Shown piece after piece: positions 20,473 to 30,126 of a DNA stretch of 64,000 nt (the first letter of the stretch is position 1; each line of letters begins with the position of its first letter). Made by a program: the position numbers and the translations under genes. Source of the DNA: Xanthomonas maliensis (GTDB taxonomy: Bacteria > Pseudomonadota > Gammaproteobacteria > Xanthomonadales > Xanthomonadaceae); assembly GCF_009192945.1 (NCBI RefSeq), contig NZ_NSET01000006.1:62001-126000 (forward strand). The letters run 5' to 3'. The notes under the pieces are model-generated. The model ran no database searches, was not told where the DNA came from, and saw only the letters and a program-made list of their open reading frames with translations.

Positions 20473-21605
20473 GCTCGCCGCGCATCATCGTGGGCGTCTC
20501 CGGCGGAGTGGACTCGTCGGTCGCCGCCTGGCGGCTGGCGCAGCAAGGCGAATCCATCGCCGGTCTGTTCATGCAGAACTGGGCCGATGACGGCAGCGGC
20601 GATTGTCGCGCCGAGGACGACCGCCGCGATGCGGTGGCGGTCTGCGGTGTGCTGGGCATCCCGTTCCATTTCAGGGATTTCTCCAGCGAATACTGGCAAG
20701 GCGTGTTTGCGCACTTCCTCGCCGAATACGCCGCCGGCCGGACACCGAATCCCGACGTGCTGTGCAACCGTGAGGTCAAGTTCAAGCACTTCCTCGAGGC
20801 TGCACAGGCGCTGGGGGCCGAACGCATCGCCACCGGCCACTACGCCCGCGTGGACCGGCGGGGCGGACGCTGGCGGCTGCTGCGCGGCGCCGACCGCGGC
20901 AAGGACCAGAGTTACTTCCTGCATCAGCTCGGCCAGACCCAGCTGGCGGCGACGCTGTTCCCGATCGGCGATCTGGAGAAATCCACCCTGCGCCGGATCG
21001 CCGAGGAAGCACGCCTGCCGACCCATGCCAAGAAGGACTCCACTGGCATCTGCTTTATCGGTGAGCGCGACTTCCGCGAATTCCTCGGCCGCTACCTGCC
21101 GGCGCGCACCGGGGAGATCCGCGACCCCGAGGGCCAACGCATCGCCGACCATCCGGGCGTGTTCTATTTCACCCTTGGCCAACGCGAGGGACTGAACATT
21201 GGCGGCGTGCGCGGACGTGCGGCCGCGCCCTGGTACGTGGTGGGCAAGGACGTCGCCAACAACGTGCTGTATGTCGACCAGGCCCATGACAGTGCACTGC
21301 TGCAGTCGACCTGGCTGCAGTCCGAGCTGGCACACTGGGTCGCCGGTGCACCTCCGGCCCGGCAGTTCGACTGCACTGCACAGACCCGATACCGGCAGGC
21401 CGACGAACCCTGCACGGTGATGGTGCAGGACGACGGCAGCGTGCAAGTCCGCTTCCGCCGGCCACAGCGCGCAGTGACCCCGGGCCAGTCGCTGGTGCTG
21501 TACGAGGGCGAGGAATGCCTGGGCGGCGCGGTCATCGCCGCCACCGACGCGCCGCTGGAACGCCGGTTGGCCGGTTCTCTTTCTTACCCCGAAGGTGTGG
21601 CTTGA
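20469..21605 (+). CDS. mnmA: tRNA-specific 2-thiouridylase MnmA
   Basis: The 378-residue enzyme that thiolates U34 of tRNA-Lys, -Glu and -Gln using sulfur from the TusE relay. The PP-loop SGGVDSS begins at residue 11. The catalytic cysteines lie in [10 protein letters not shown] and [15 protein letters not shown]. The C-terminal beta-barrel is present ([14 protein letters not shown] onward). It overlaps nudJ by ATGA, and its own TGA overlaps the hflD start by one base (TGATG), so the three are translationally coupled. Confidence 0.97.
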   Translation: MSSPRIIVGVSGGVDSSVAAWRLAQQGESIAGLFMQNWADDGSGDCRAEDDRRDAVAVCGVLGIPFHFRDFSSEYWQGVFAHFLAEYAAGRTPNPDVLCNREVKFKHFLEAAQALGAERIATGHYARVDRRGGRWRLLRGADRGKDQSYFLHQLGQTQLAATLFPIGDLEKSTLRRIAEEARLPTHAKKDSTGICFIGERDFREFLGRYLPARTGEIRDPEGQRIADHPGVFYFTLGQREGLNIGGVRGRAAAPWYVVGKDVANNVLYVDQAHDSALLQSTWLQSELAHWVAGAPPARQFDCTAQTRYRQADEPCTVMVQDDGSVQVRFRRPQRAVTPGQSLVLYEGEECLGGAVIAATDAPLERRLAGSLSYPEGVA

Positions 21606-22219
21606 TGAGTTCTTCGATGGATCACCGCGTGCTGGCCCTGGCCGGCCTCGCCCAGGCCCTGCAGCAGGTGCGGCGCATCGCCGAGACCGGGCACTCGGAG
21701 GTGGCGACGGTGCGCACGGCCATGGACAGCGTCTTTCGCGTCGATGCCGCCTCGCCGGAAGCGGTCTATGGCGCGGCCAGCAATGTGGCGCCAGGACTGC
21801 GGCTGCTGCACAACTATTTCCACAACCAGGGCCAGGACGAGGTGCTGCCCCGGCTGGCGCTGGCCGTGCTGCAGCTGGAGCGCCGCTTCGTGCGCGAAAC
21901 GGCCACCGTCGCCAGCGTCTCGGCCGGTATCGCCGCGGCCGAGCGGCAGGCGCGTGCGCTCGACGACAGCGCCCATCCGGATGTGCTCGCTGCACTGGGC
22001 GGCCTGTACGCCCAAACCATCAGCCACCTGCGGCCCAAGGTCATGGTCCAGGGCAATCCGCATTACCTCGGCCAAGCCGGCGTGGTGGCCGAGATTCGGG
22101 CCTTGCTGCTGGCAGCGGTGCGCTCGGCGGTGCTGTGGCGTCAAATGGGCGGTAGTCTCTGGGACTTCCTGTTCGCCAAACGCGCGATGATCGACGCGGT
22201 GACGCGCGCGCTGCGCTAG
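21605..22219 (+). CDS. hflD: High-frequency lysogenization protein HflD homologue
   Basis: A 204-residue, mostly helical membrane-associated protein of the HflD family. In E. coli it was found through its effect on phage lambda CII; its cellular role is less clear. Family stretches [30 protein letters not shown] and [28 protein letters not shown] are present. It is the last gene of the nudJ-mnmA-hflD unit. Two GC hairpins follow its stop (22237-22254 and 22255-22276), without T-runs. Confidence 0.93.
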   Translation: MSSSMDHRVLALAGLAQALQQVRRIAETGHSEVATVRTAMDSVFRVDAASPEAVYGAASNVAPGLRLLHNYFHNQGQDEVLPRLALAVLQLERRFVRETATVASVSAGIAAAERQARALDDSAHPDVLAALGGLYAQTISHLRPKVMVQGNPHYLGQAGVVAEIRALLLAAVRSAVLWRQMGGSLWDFLFAKRAMIDAVTRALR

Positions 22220-22302
22220 GCGAGCTGAAGCGCACTGGCCCGCAAATGCGGGCCGCGCCTGCGCCTATGCAGGCGCACGGGGGCAGAAGCGGCGATCGTC
22301 GC

Positions 22303-22329
22303 TAAAGACGCAGGGGGTACGGCCGATAC
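22303..22329 (+). promoter_or_regulatory. FliA (sigma-28) promoter of the chemoreceptor gene
   Basis: TAAAG at 22303-22307, 14 nt, then GCCGATAC at 22322-22329: close to the FliA consensus TAAAGTTT-N11-GCCGATAA. Predicted transcription start is near 22336, so translation from ATG at 22358 is likely, with a leaderless GTG at 22337 the alternative. Confidence 0.8.
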
Positions 22330-22357
22330 AGCAACCGTGACTCTGCCGAGAACGCCC

Positions 22358-23548
22358 ATGTATTCACGTCCACTCATTCGTCTCGCCGCTCCTCTGGCGC
22401 TGACCGTACTGTTTCCATTCGCCGTTGGCTTCGACTGGCCCGCCTCCGTGCGCTGGGCGATCCTGGCGACCATGACCCTCAGCTGGTTGGGCTTTGCGGC
22501 CTGGGTGACGTATTCCCAGTTCCGGCGCAATCCGGACCAGACCCGCATCCTGCGTGAGCAGGACCAACTGCTCAACGAACTGCGTACGTTCGTCAGCAAC
22601 GAAGTCGACGGTTCGCGCGCCGAAGTCGAGCGTGCCCGCGAACTGATCCGCCAAGCCGTATCCGGCCTGGGCGGCAGCTTCGAAGCGATGAACCGCAAGT
22701 CGCGCCAGCAGAGCCAGGCCCTGGCCCGCATCGTCGACCGTGCCGGCGACGACGGCAGCGCCGGCGTCGACGTCGCCCGCTTTGCCCAGCACGCCAGCTC
22801 CCGCATGGAGCAGTTGGTGGAAGCGCTGGAGCAGGTGAGCGGCCAGAGCAACACCACGGTGCATCACATCGACGAGATGGCCCAGCACCTGGACGGCATC
22901 TTCGCCCTGCTGGAAGACGTCAAGTCGATCGCCGACCAGACCAACCTGCTGGCGCTGAACGCCGCCATCGAAGCAGCACGTGCCGGTGAAGCCGGTCGTG
23001 GCTTCGCGGTGGTCGCCGACGAGGTACGCAATCTGTCCGAGCGTTCCACCACCTTCAACGAGCAGATCCGCAAGCTGGCGCACAGCTCCAAGGAATCGAT
23101 CGCCAAGGTGCGTGAAACGGTCTCCCAGTTGGCCTCGCGCCACATGGACCGCTCCCGCGAGGCACGCCACGAATCGGCCGCCATGCTGGAGAACGTCGCC
23201 CAGATCAACGCATCGTTGGGCGATGGCATGCGCGAAATTTCCGAGTGCGCCCGTGCCATCGACGGCAGCGTGGCCGAAGCGGTCCGCGCGCTGCAGTTCG
23301 AGGACATCGCCACCCAGACCCTGAGCGGCATCCACACCCACCTGGATCGTCTCACCGCGATCAACCGTGAGGCGGTGGCGTTGCAGGAACTGCTGCACCG
23401 CAATGGCGGCGTCTACGACAGCGACCTGGTCGCCGCGCTACAGAAGGTCTCCCACCGCCTGCGCGACATGCGCGTGGAGTGGGAACGTCCGCCGCACAAG
23501 CCGGTGGCTCAGCAGGGCATGGGGGCCGGCACGGTCGAGCTGTTCTAA
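22358..23548 (+). CDS. Methyl-accepting chemotaxis protein without a periplasmic sensor
   Basis: A 396-residue receptor. Two closely spaced membrane segments ([20 protein letters not shown] and [20 protein letters not shown]) leave almost no periplasmic loop, and a long coiled coil leads to the signalling tip ([36 protein letters not shown]). It would signal to CheA/CheW. With no extracytoplasmic domain it may sense an internal or membrane cue. A FliA promoter directly upstream puts it in the late flagellar class. The frame also allows GTG at 22337; ATG at 22358 agrees with the predicted mRNA start. Confidence 0.88.
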   Translation: MYSRPLIRLAAPLALTVLFPFAVGFDWPASVRWAILATMTLSWLGFAAWVTYSQFRRNPDQTRILREQDQLLNELRTFVSNEVDGSRAEVERARELIRQAVSGLGGSFEAMNRKSRQQSQALARIVDRAGDDGSAGVDVARFAQHASSRMEQLVEALEQVSGQSNTTVHHIDEMAQHLDGIFALLEDVKSIADQTNLLALNAAIEAARAGEAGRGFAVVADEVRNLSERSTTFNEQIRKLAHSSKESIAKVRETVSQLASRHMDRSREARHESAAMLENVAQINASLGDGMREISECARAIDGSVAEAVRALQFEDIATQTLSGIHTHLDRLTAINREAVALQELLHRNGGVYDSDLVAALQKVSHRLRDMRVEWERPPHKPVAQQGMGAGTVELF

Positions 23549-23585
23549 GACCGATGCCGCCGCGCAGCCTCTAGACTTGCGACAT

Positions 23586-23606
23586 TCCCCGGCCTCCCGG
23601 GGATTT
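23586..23606 (+). terminator. Intrinsic terminator after the chemoreceptor gene
   Basis: TCCCCGG (23586-23592) pairs with CCGGGGA (23597-23603) around CCTC, followed by TTT. Confidence 0.65.
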
Positions 23607-23636
23607 GTCGTTCCGCGTTAGCCTGGTGTCCGACTC

Positions 23637-23921
23637 ATGACGCTTCTTTCTCCGCCCCTGGATCCGCCAACCGCCGCGCTGGAAGCGGCCGCCCTGGCGG
23701 CAGCACAAGCCGAGCGCATCGCGCAGAGCGCTGCCGCGCGTCCGACGCTTCAGCGCGTGCGCCTGCCGGCTGCGTTGGAACGGCTGGAGCAGGCAGCCCG
23801 TGCAGAGATCCAGGCATTGCTCCACCCCCGCCGCGACTGCAGCGAAGAGGCCCTGCTGTTTGCCGCCGTGGCCTGGGATCTGGGCCTGGATGGCGCCGCA
23901 GTCGACGCATCGAAACGTTGA
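23637..23921 (+). CDS. Small hypothetical protein
   Basis: A 94-residue frame rich in Ala, Leu and Arg, predicted to be helical throughout (for example LEAAALAAAQAERIAQSAAA), with no signal peptide, cysteines limited to one, and no motif I know. It starts 88 nt after the chemoreceptor stop and beyond a terminator. Its codon bias fits the genome. Function is unknown. Confidence 0.5.
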   Translation: MTLLSPPLDPPTAALEAAALAAAQAERIAQSAAARPTLQRVRLPAALERLEQAARAEIQALLHPRRDCSEEALLFAAVAWDLGLDGAAVDASKR

Positions 23922-24194
23922 TGCCTTGATGGCGTGGCGCGCCTTGGCAGGCGCCTCGCCGTGCTGTTCCATTGCCAAGCCTCAGGCTCGCCAGCCCACG
24001 GCGTCCGTAAAACTTCCCACCAGGGCGCTTCCCGCGTACGCGGCTGCAGGCGCCCTGCCCGGCCGATATGTGATGACGGCCCACGGCACCGCAGACGTCG
24101 CCGCAGACACCACGACGATCCACCCCAGCGCACGCATCGTTGCCGAAGTTGGGATCTGAAAAGATCGCCTTCGTCGGCCGGTTGGGCAACGCGA
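23922..24194. other. Gene-free stretch before the broken gene
   Basis: Open frames exist in several phases, but none has family character or a sensible start. I see no promoter or repeat that stands out. Confidence 0.4.
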
Positions 24195-24887
24195 CTGCCG
24201 ACAAAACGCACGCGCTGGGTTGCGTTGGCCGCCGCCGCTGTGGCGTGCATGGCCCGTGCGGCGGATAAGAGCGCCTATATCGAATTCCTGTGGGATGCGC
24301 GTCCTCCGCATGCGATTGCCCGTCAGCAAACCCTGCAGTTCCTGACCGATGGCCAGCGCGATCACCAGGTCTGTGTGGCGACGGACTTCGCCGATACCGA
24401 TGTCGGCGGGCTGAGACTGACGGCATGCGACGCAGCCGGCAAAGAGGTCTCCTGCCACCAGTACCCCGACTACCGTGGCGTCAAACGGTGCTACAGCGCC
24501 GACCTCGGCCACGGGGGAACGCCCGGGCTGTGGACGTTTCGCGCACGAACAGGCGATGGACGTACCGGCCAAGACACGATCCACGTCGATGCGAAACTCG
24601 CGGATGCCTCGCCCTCCAGGGATCCTGGAATACCGTACGTGGCTGGCCGCCCGAACGACGACGCCAGCATTCCGCCAGGCCAGTGGCGTGGGCGTCTGGT
24701 AGGGGAAATGACGGTCGATGCCCAGGGCATGGTGACCGATGTGTCCGTGGGAACGGCAGAAGGTGTCGGCACGAAAATCCGCGATTGCGCCATCGCTGCC
24801 GGATAGCTATCGCTGTTCTTCCTGGACAGCCGGCGAGCGCGCAAGCCGCTGGTCTGGAGACGCGAGCTTTCGTTCGAACCCGAATGA
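24195..24887 (+). pseudogene. Broken gene for a secreted protein (in-frame TAG, no good start)
   Basis: The frame reads from about 24195 through a signal-peptide-like stretch (RWVALAAAAVACMARAADK), then about 185 residues with four cysteines, among them those of VCVATDF, TACDAAG and VSCHQYPDYRG. It ends in RGRLVGEMTVDAQGMVTDVSV, which resembles the start of a TonB-like C-terminal domain. A TAG at 24804-24806 interrupts the frame; beyond it the same frame continues LSLFFLDSRRARKPLVWRRE and ends at TGA 24885-24887, a plausible true C-terminus. No ATG or GTG precedes the signal peptide; only CTG (24195) or TTG (24225) is available. Loss of function is likely, though a sequencing error cannot be excluded. 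Confidence 0.5.
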
Positions 24888-25083
24888 GAACCGGCACGTC
24901 GGCGTTTACGTGTGCCGCGCGCCGCACGGATGCCGTGCGTTGCAGATGCGCCGCCGCACGCGATGCAGGATGCGAGCTGGAGATGGCCTTACCGCATGCC
25001 GCAAACGCTGTGCCAGCGCTGGTCCGCAGGCACGAATGGATGCGATGCGACGGCAGGCCGCTGACTGCCCGCCGGGCAAGGCC
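24888..25083. other. Gene-free stretch between convergent ends
   Basis: About 200 nt between the broken gene and the stop of the minus-strand EAL gene. I see no gene or terminator with a T-run. Confidence 0.4.
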
Positions 25084-27870
25084 TCAGCTGGCGATGACCA
25101 ACCGCGCGCCCAGCCGCATGCCGGCTTCGGCCTCGCGCAGCCATTGCGCCATATCGCGCGGCGACAACGGGCGGGAGTAGAAGTAGCCCTGGATCTCGTC
25201 ACAGCCTTGCTGCCGTAGCAGCGCGTCTTCCTGCACGGTCTCCACGCCCTCGGCCACCACCTGCATGCCCAGCGCGTGACCCAGGTGCACGATGGCCTGG
25301 GTGACCTCGGCGGTGTTGGCGTCGTCGAGCATGCCCTGCACGAAGCTGCGATCGATCTTCAAACGCTGCACTGGGAAGCGATTGAGATAATGCAGGTTGG
25401 AGAAGCCGGTGCCGAAGTCGTCCACCGCCAACAGCACGCCGTTCTGTTCGAACAGCTCGAAGCAGCGCCGCAGCGAATCGGAGTCGCGGATCAGCGCCGA
25501 CTCGGTCAATTCCAGTTCCAGCCGCGTCGGCGACCAGCCGTTGGCGCGGCAGATCTCCAGCACCCGCTCGGCAAAGCCGCGTTCGCGCAGCTGCACGGCC
25601 GAGACGTTGACCGCGATACGGCTGAAGTTCAAGCCAGCACGGTCCCATACCACCGCCTGGCGGCAGGCTTCGCCGATCACCCACTCGCCCAGGCGGACGA
25701 TTTCGCCGCATTCCTCGGCGATCGGGATGAACTCGGCCGGGCTGCACGGGCCGTGACCGGGACGGTTCCAGCGCATCAGCGCTTCGATCGCCGGCGAGGT
25801 GTCGTCCACTGTGTTGACCAGCGGCTGGTAGACCAGAGTGAATTCTTCGCGCTCCAACGCGCCATGCAAGGCGTGCTCGAGCTCAAGCCGGCGCTGTGCG
25901 CGCAGCAGCACGTCCTGGCTGTAGTAATGGAAGGTGTTGCGGCCGGACTCCTTGGCCGCATACATCGCCGCATCGGCCGCGCGCAGCAGGCTATCGAAAT
26001 CCGTCAGGCCTTCGGACTGCACGGCGATGCCGATGCTGGCGCCGAGCTTGAGGGTGACATGGTCCTTGCGCAGCGGCTCGCCGAGCGCGCCGATCAGCTT
26101 GCGGGCGACATGGCCGGCATCTTCCGGCTCGGACAGGTCGCGCAGCAGCACGATGAACTCATCGTCGCTGAAGCGGCCGAACAGGTCGCTGTTGCGCAGG
26201 TGCTGATGCAGCCGTGCCGAGGCCAGCTTGAGCAGGTTGTCGCCGGTGGCGTGGCCGAAGGAGTCGTTGATGCTCTTGAAGCCATCCAGGTCGATCAGCA
26301 ACAGCGCCAGCACCTGGCCGCGCTGCTGCGCTTCGCGAATGGCGTTTTCGGCCTGGTCGCGCAGCAGGAAGCGGTTCGGCAGGCCGGTGAGGCGGTCGTA
26401 ATGGGCCAGCAGCTCGATGCGCTCGTTGGCCTCGCGCTCGCGGGTGATATCGCGGAACAACGCCACGAAGCGCGGCGGCAGACCTTCGCGACGATCCAGC
26501 TCGATCAGCACCTGCACCCAGATGCGCTGTCCGGAATTGCGATAGAAGCACAGCTCCAACTGTTCGGGCAGGCCACCATCGGCGATGCGCAGCAGCGCCG
26601 CCTCGAAGGCGTCGCGCGAATCCTGCGTATACAACGACAGCGCCTGCTCCAGGGTGATGGATTCCTTGCGCAGGCCGTGGATGCGATAGCACTCCTCGGT
26701 CCATTGCATGCGCCGGGAGTCGACTTCGATCTCGCAGCCACCGATCTTGCCCAGCGCCGAAACGCGGTTGAGCAACTCGGTCCGCCAGCGGATCAGCGCA
26801 TCGGTCTGCCGCTGTTCGGTGACGTTCTGCAACTGGCCGAGGACGCGCACCATGCTGCCGTCGCCATCGAATACCGGCTGCGCCCAGACCCGCAGATGAT
26901 GCGGATTGAGCCCGAGCAGGCCGTTGACCTCCAGCTCGAAGTGGACCGGCAGGCCGTCGTGCTTGATCTTGCGCCAGCCGCTGCGCAGTTGCGCCACCGA
27001 GCCGCCGCCGAGCAGCCGCAGCAGGTCGCGCAGGCCGTGCAGGCACAGTTGCGCCATGCCCAGCTGCTGCAGGAAATCCGGCGAGACCCACAGCTGGTTG
27101 CTGGACATGTCCAGGCTCCAGCTGCCCATGCTGGCGATGCGCTGGGCCTCTTCCAGTTGTGCCTGCTGCTCGCGGAGCTGTTGCTCGAGCAACTTGTGAT
27201 GATGGACATCGGTATGGGTGCCGACCATGCGCAACGGCCGGCCATCGGCGGTACGCGATACCACCCGACCGCGGTCGAGGATCCAGCGCCACTGGCCATC
27301 CTGCTGGCGCAGGCGAAATTCGGCGACATAGGTATCGGTGCGGCCTTCCAGATGCGCCTGCACAGCCGCACTGACCCGCGCATGGTCGTCCGGATGGATC
27401 AATCCCGACAACGCGGTCAGGTTGTTCGGCAGCGGCTGATCGGCATAGCCCAGCATGCGGGTCCAGCGCTCGGAGCGATAGACCACGTCGGTGGCGATGT
27501 CCCAGTCCCACAGGCCGTGGTCGGCGCTGTCCAGGCCGATTTCCCAGCGACTGGTACCGTCGGCACCCATCGGCTCGGGAATGCTCAGGGTGAACGCCAT
27601 CACCTGGCTGCGCTCGTCGCACACCGCCCGCAACCACCCTTCCAGGCGGCCACCGTTGGCAGCAGGCAGCGTGCAGGCGGTCATGCCGCCGGAGGCGGCG
27701 ACCTGCGCGCGGCTGCTTTCCAGCAACTCGGCGTAGGCAGCCAGGGTGGTCGGCAACCCCAGCGACTGGGCGACCCGGTTGGCCGCCAGCGGCTGGCCAT
27801 GCGCATCCAGCAACACCACCGCTGAGGTCAGCGGGTGTTGCAGCATGCTTGCAATGACGCCTGAGTCCAC
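25084..27870 (-). CDS. PAS-GGDEF-EAL protein: probable c-di-GMP phosphodiesterase
   Basis: A 928-residue cytosolic protein with about three PAS-type sensory domains (one starts near WEIGLDSADHGLWDWDI), a GGDEF domain and an EAL domain. The GGDEF signature is FSDDEF (residues 567-572), so diguanylate cyclase activity is probably lost. The EAL site looks intact: EALMRW from Glu696, NVSAVQL, ELTESAL, DDFGTGFSNL, KIDRSF and AEGVET. The expected reaction is c-di-GMP to pGpG. A longer frame begins with TTG at 27930, but a FliA -10 element lies over it; GTG at 27870 fits the predicted mRNA start. By position it corresponds to the EAL gene beside ravS-ravR in Xanthomonas campestris. Confidence 0.88.
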   Translation of the reverse strand: MDSGVIASMLQHPLTSAVVLLDAHGQPLAANRVAQSLGLPTTLAAYAELLESSRAQVAASGGMTACTLPAANGGRLEGWLRAVCDERSQVMAFTLSIPEPMGADGTSRWEIGLDSADHGLWDWDIATDVVYRSERWTRMLGYADQPLPNNLTALSGLIHPDDHARVSAAVQAHLEGRTDTYVAEFRLRQQDGQWRWILDRGRVVSRTADGRPLRMVGTHTDVHHHKLLEQQLREQQAQLEEAQRIASMGSWSLDMSSNQLWVSPDFLQQLGMAQLCLHGLRDLLRLLGGGSVAQLRSGWRKIKHDGLPVHFELEVNGLLGLNPHHLRVWAQPVFDGDGSMVRVLGQLQNVTEQRQTDALIRWRTELLNRVSALGKIGGCEIEVDSRRMQWTEECYRIHGLRKESITLEQALSLYTQDSRDAFEAALLRIADGGLPEQLELCFYRNSGQRIWVQVLIELDRREGLPPRFVALFRDITREREANERIELLAHYDRLTGLPNRFLLRDQAENAIREAQQRGQVLALLLIDLDGFKSINDSFGHATGDNLLKLASARLHQHLRNSDLFGRFSDDEFIVLLRDLSEPEDAGHVARKLIGALGEPLRKDHVTLKLGASIGIAVQSEGLTDFDSLLRAADAAMYAAKESGRNTFHYYSQDVLLRAQRRLELEHALHGALEREEFTLVYQPLVNTVDDTSPAIEALMRWNRPGHGPCSPAEFIPIAEECGEIVRLGEWVIGEACRQAVVWDRAGLNFSRIAVNVSAVQLRERGFAERVLEICRANGWSPTRLELELTESALIRDSDSLRRCFELFEQNGVLLAVDDFGTGFSNLHYLNRFPVQRLKIDRSFVQGMLDDANTAEVTQAIVHLGHALGMQVVAEGVETVQEDALLRQQGCDEIQGYFYSRPLSPRDMAQWLREAEAGMRLGARLVIAS

Positions 27871-27915
27871 TCTGGAGCACTCCGAAAGTCGACCCCACCC
27901 TCGGAGTCGCAATGG

Positions 27916-27942
27916 ATAACGGCCGTCCAACCGATTAATTGA
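27916..27942 (-). promoter_or_regulatory. FliA (sigma-28) promoter of the EAL gene
   Basis: On the minus strand TCAAT, 14 nt, then GCCGTTAT. The -10 is identical to those before flgM and fliC (second promoter); the -35 differs from TCAAG by one base. Predicted transcription starts near 27909, about 40 nt before the GTG start. Confidence 0.6.
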
Positions 27943-28023
27943 GCCGCCGTAAGGAGACCGGCGTCGCGGACCGACTTGCGGCTAAGATTGCGCATCGCCC
28001 GTCCCGGAGGTCGTTCGCGGATC

Positions 28024-30123
28024 ATGCCCCAGCCCGTTGCCGCGCCTGAGCCAGCGTTCTCCTCCCCTCCCGTTTCCCGCCTGCGCCTGGCCGAACGGTT
28101 GCGCGGAGGCATCTGGACCCTGACCGCCCTGTACCTGCTGGCCGGGGTGGTCTGGCTGCTGCTCGGCAACCGCCTGTTCGATCTGGCCGGCATGCCGGCG
28201 CCGGAGCGCTGGTCCGATGCCAGCTTCCTGGTGGTCTCCAGCGTGGTGATCCACTTGGTGCTGCGGCGCTGGGTCGGGCTGATCGTCGACGAACAGGACC
28301 AGTTGGCGCAGTCGCAGGCGCTGATGCTGGCCCGCTTCCACGCCCTGCCCAGCCCCGCCTGGATCTACGACCTGGCCACCATGCGGATTCTCGACGCCAA
28401 TCCGGCGGCGCTGGAATTCTTCGGCTGGGAGCGCGACGAATTCCTGCAGCAGACCCTGCACGTGATCTGGCCCAACGCCGACCCCGATCGGCTGGAAGAG
28501 ATCGTTGCGCAGATCCGCACCAAGGGCGATGCGACCTGTGCGTTGACCGAGGATCTGTTGACCCGCAGCGGCACGCGGCATGTCGAGATCCGCAGCAACC
28601 AGTTGCAGTTGCACAGCGGCCCCGCGCGCCTGGTGGTGACCGTCGACCGCAGCGAGGAGCGCCAGGCCCAGCACCTGCGCGACGAAGCGCTGAGCCGACT
28701 GGAGGAGGCGCAAAGCATTGCGCGGCTGGGGTCGTGGGAACTGGATCGTGCCACCGGCCTGGGGCGTTTTTCCCCGGCGGTCTATCGTGTGCTCGGCCGC
28801 AGCGCGCCAACGGTGCGGCGCGAACATCGGCTGGAAGAGTTGCTGACCGCCTCGGACACCGCCACGCAGTTGCGCATCGAACGCATGATCGAGGACATGT
28901 GCACGCACGGCGAGGTCCAGATCGACGTGCTGTTGCCTTTGATCGGCGGCGATTCGCAGCCACGCACCATCCATCTGCGCGCCGAGAGCACGACCGGGCC
29001 CGGTAATGTCCCGCGCATCCATGGCACCCTGCAGGACGTGACCGAACGCGAACAGTCGCGTCGCCTGCTGCGCGAGCGCGAGGAACAATTCCGCGAACTG
29101 GTGCGAGTGCTTCCCGATGGCGTACTGATCCTGGCCGACGAGCGGGTGATGTACGCCAATGCCGCCGGTTCGGCGCAGTTCGGCTTCCAGGGCGAAACCA
29201 TTCTGGGCGAGCCGCTGCAAACCCTGGTCGGCGACAACGACCTGGCGTCCGTGCGCGATTTCCTGCGAACCGGCAGCGATCGTCAAGACCCGGTCTCAAA
29301 CGCACGGGCGATGCAACGCCGCGACGGCAGCACCTTCTACGCCGGGCTGTCGGCCGGCGACATCCGCTATGGCGGCCGCAGCTGCAAGCTGTTGGTGGTG
29401 CGCGACCTCAGCGAACCCGAACGCATGCGCGATGCGCTGGCCGAGAGCAATGCCGAGTTGCAGGCCATGGCCAAGCGGCTGTTTTCCCTGCAGGAGGACG
29501 AGCGCCGCGCGATCTCGCGCGACCTGCACGACGACATCGGCCAGGCGATCACGGCGATGAAGCTGTCGGCGCACGCGGCGCTGGACGAGCCGGAGGCGGA
29601 TGCGCGGCGCGAGGACCTGCTGGAGATCGTCAGCCTGGCCGACAGCACGGTGACCAAACTGCGCAACCTGTCGATGCTGTTGCGTCCGCCGCAACTGGAT
29701 GCGCTGGGCCTGGAAGCAGCACTGCGCTGGCAGGCCTCGATGCTGTTCCGCGCCTCGCCGGTGCGGTTGGAGCTGGACATCCATGCCTTGCAGGAGCGGC
29801 CGGGCAACGAGATCGAACAGGCCTGCTTCCGTATCGCCCAGGAAAGTCTGACCAATGCGTTGCGGCACGCCTGTGCCGGCGAAGTCCGGGTGCGGCTGCA
29901 ATCGATCGACGACGCGAGTTTCCAGCTGGATGTCAGCGACGACGGCGACGGCTTCGAACCGGAAGGCCCACGCGGCCTGGGGCTGATCGTGATGCGTGAG
30001 CGCGCGCAAACCGTCGGTGGCGCACTCGCGATAGACTCAGCCCCTGGCGCCGGCACGCGCGTAACACTGCGCCTGCCCTATCATCCGGTCGGCGAGTCCG
30101 CCCATGAAAACGGTGGACGTTGA
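28024..30123 (+). CDS. ravS: Membrane PAS sensor histidine kinase, NarL-partner type (RavS-like)
   Basis: A 699-residue kinase. Two membrane segments lie near residues 30-50 and 65-85, followed by three PAS-like domains (one begins SPAWIYDLATMRILDANPAA). The kinase core is the HisKA_3 type: His502 in RDLHDDIGQAITAMKL, and an ATPase domain with DDGDGFEPEGPRGLGL. Only 3 nt separate it from the GGDEF-EAL-receiver gene, its likely partner. Order and architecture match the RavS/RavR system of Xanthomonas campestris, which controls virulence through c-di-GMP; the name rests on that synteny. An earlier TTG (27976) is possible, but ATG at 28024 has GGAGG upstream. Confidence 0.8.
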   Translation: MPQPVAAPEPAFSSPPVSRLRLAERLRGGIWTLTALYLLAGVVWLLLGNRLFDLAGMPAPERWSDASFLVVSSVVIHLVLRRWVGLIVDEQDQLAQSQALMLARFHALPSPAWIYDLATMRILDANPAALEFFGWERDEFLQQTLHVIWPNADPDRLEEIVAQIRTKGDATCALTEDLLTRSGTRHVEIRSNQLQLHSGPARLVVTVDRSEERQAQHLRDEALSRLEEAQSIARLGSWELDRATGLGRFSPAVYRVLGRSAPTVRREHRLEELLTASDTATQLRIERMIEDMCTHGEVQIDVLLPLIGGDSQPRTIHLRAESTTGPGNVPRIHGTLQDVTEREQSRRLLREREEQFRELVRVLPDGVLILADERVMYANAAGSAQFGFQGETILGEPLQTLVGDNDLASVRDFLRTGSDRQDPVSNARAMQRRDGSTFYAGLSAGDIRYGGRSCKLLVVRDLSEPERMRDALAESNAELQAMAKRLFSLQEDERRAISRDLHDDIGQAITAMKLSAHAALDEPEADARREDLLEIVSLADSTVTKLRNLSMLLRPPQLDALGLEAALRWQASMLFRASPVRLELDIHALQERPGNEIEQACFRIAQESLTNALRHACAGEVRVRLQSIDDASFQLDVSDDGDGFEPEGPRGLGLIVMRERAQTVGGALAIDSAPGAGTRVTLRLPYHPVGESAHENGGR

Positions 30124-30126
30124 ACC

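Noticed and set aside
22220-22330. c-di-GMP (GEMM) riboswitch before the chemoreceptor gene
   Set aside because: Two hairpins and a GGGGGTACGG stretch looked suggestive, but the conserved GEMM core is missing and TAAAG-N14-GCCGATAC explains the right-hand part as a FliA promoter.
27871-27930. TTG start for the EAL protein at 27930
   Set aside because: The FliA -10 element lies on these codons, so the predicted mRNA starts downstream of the TTG.
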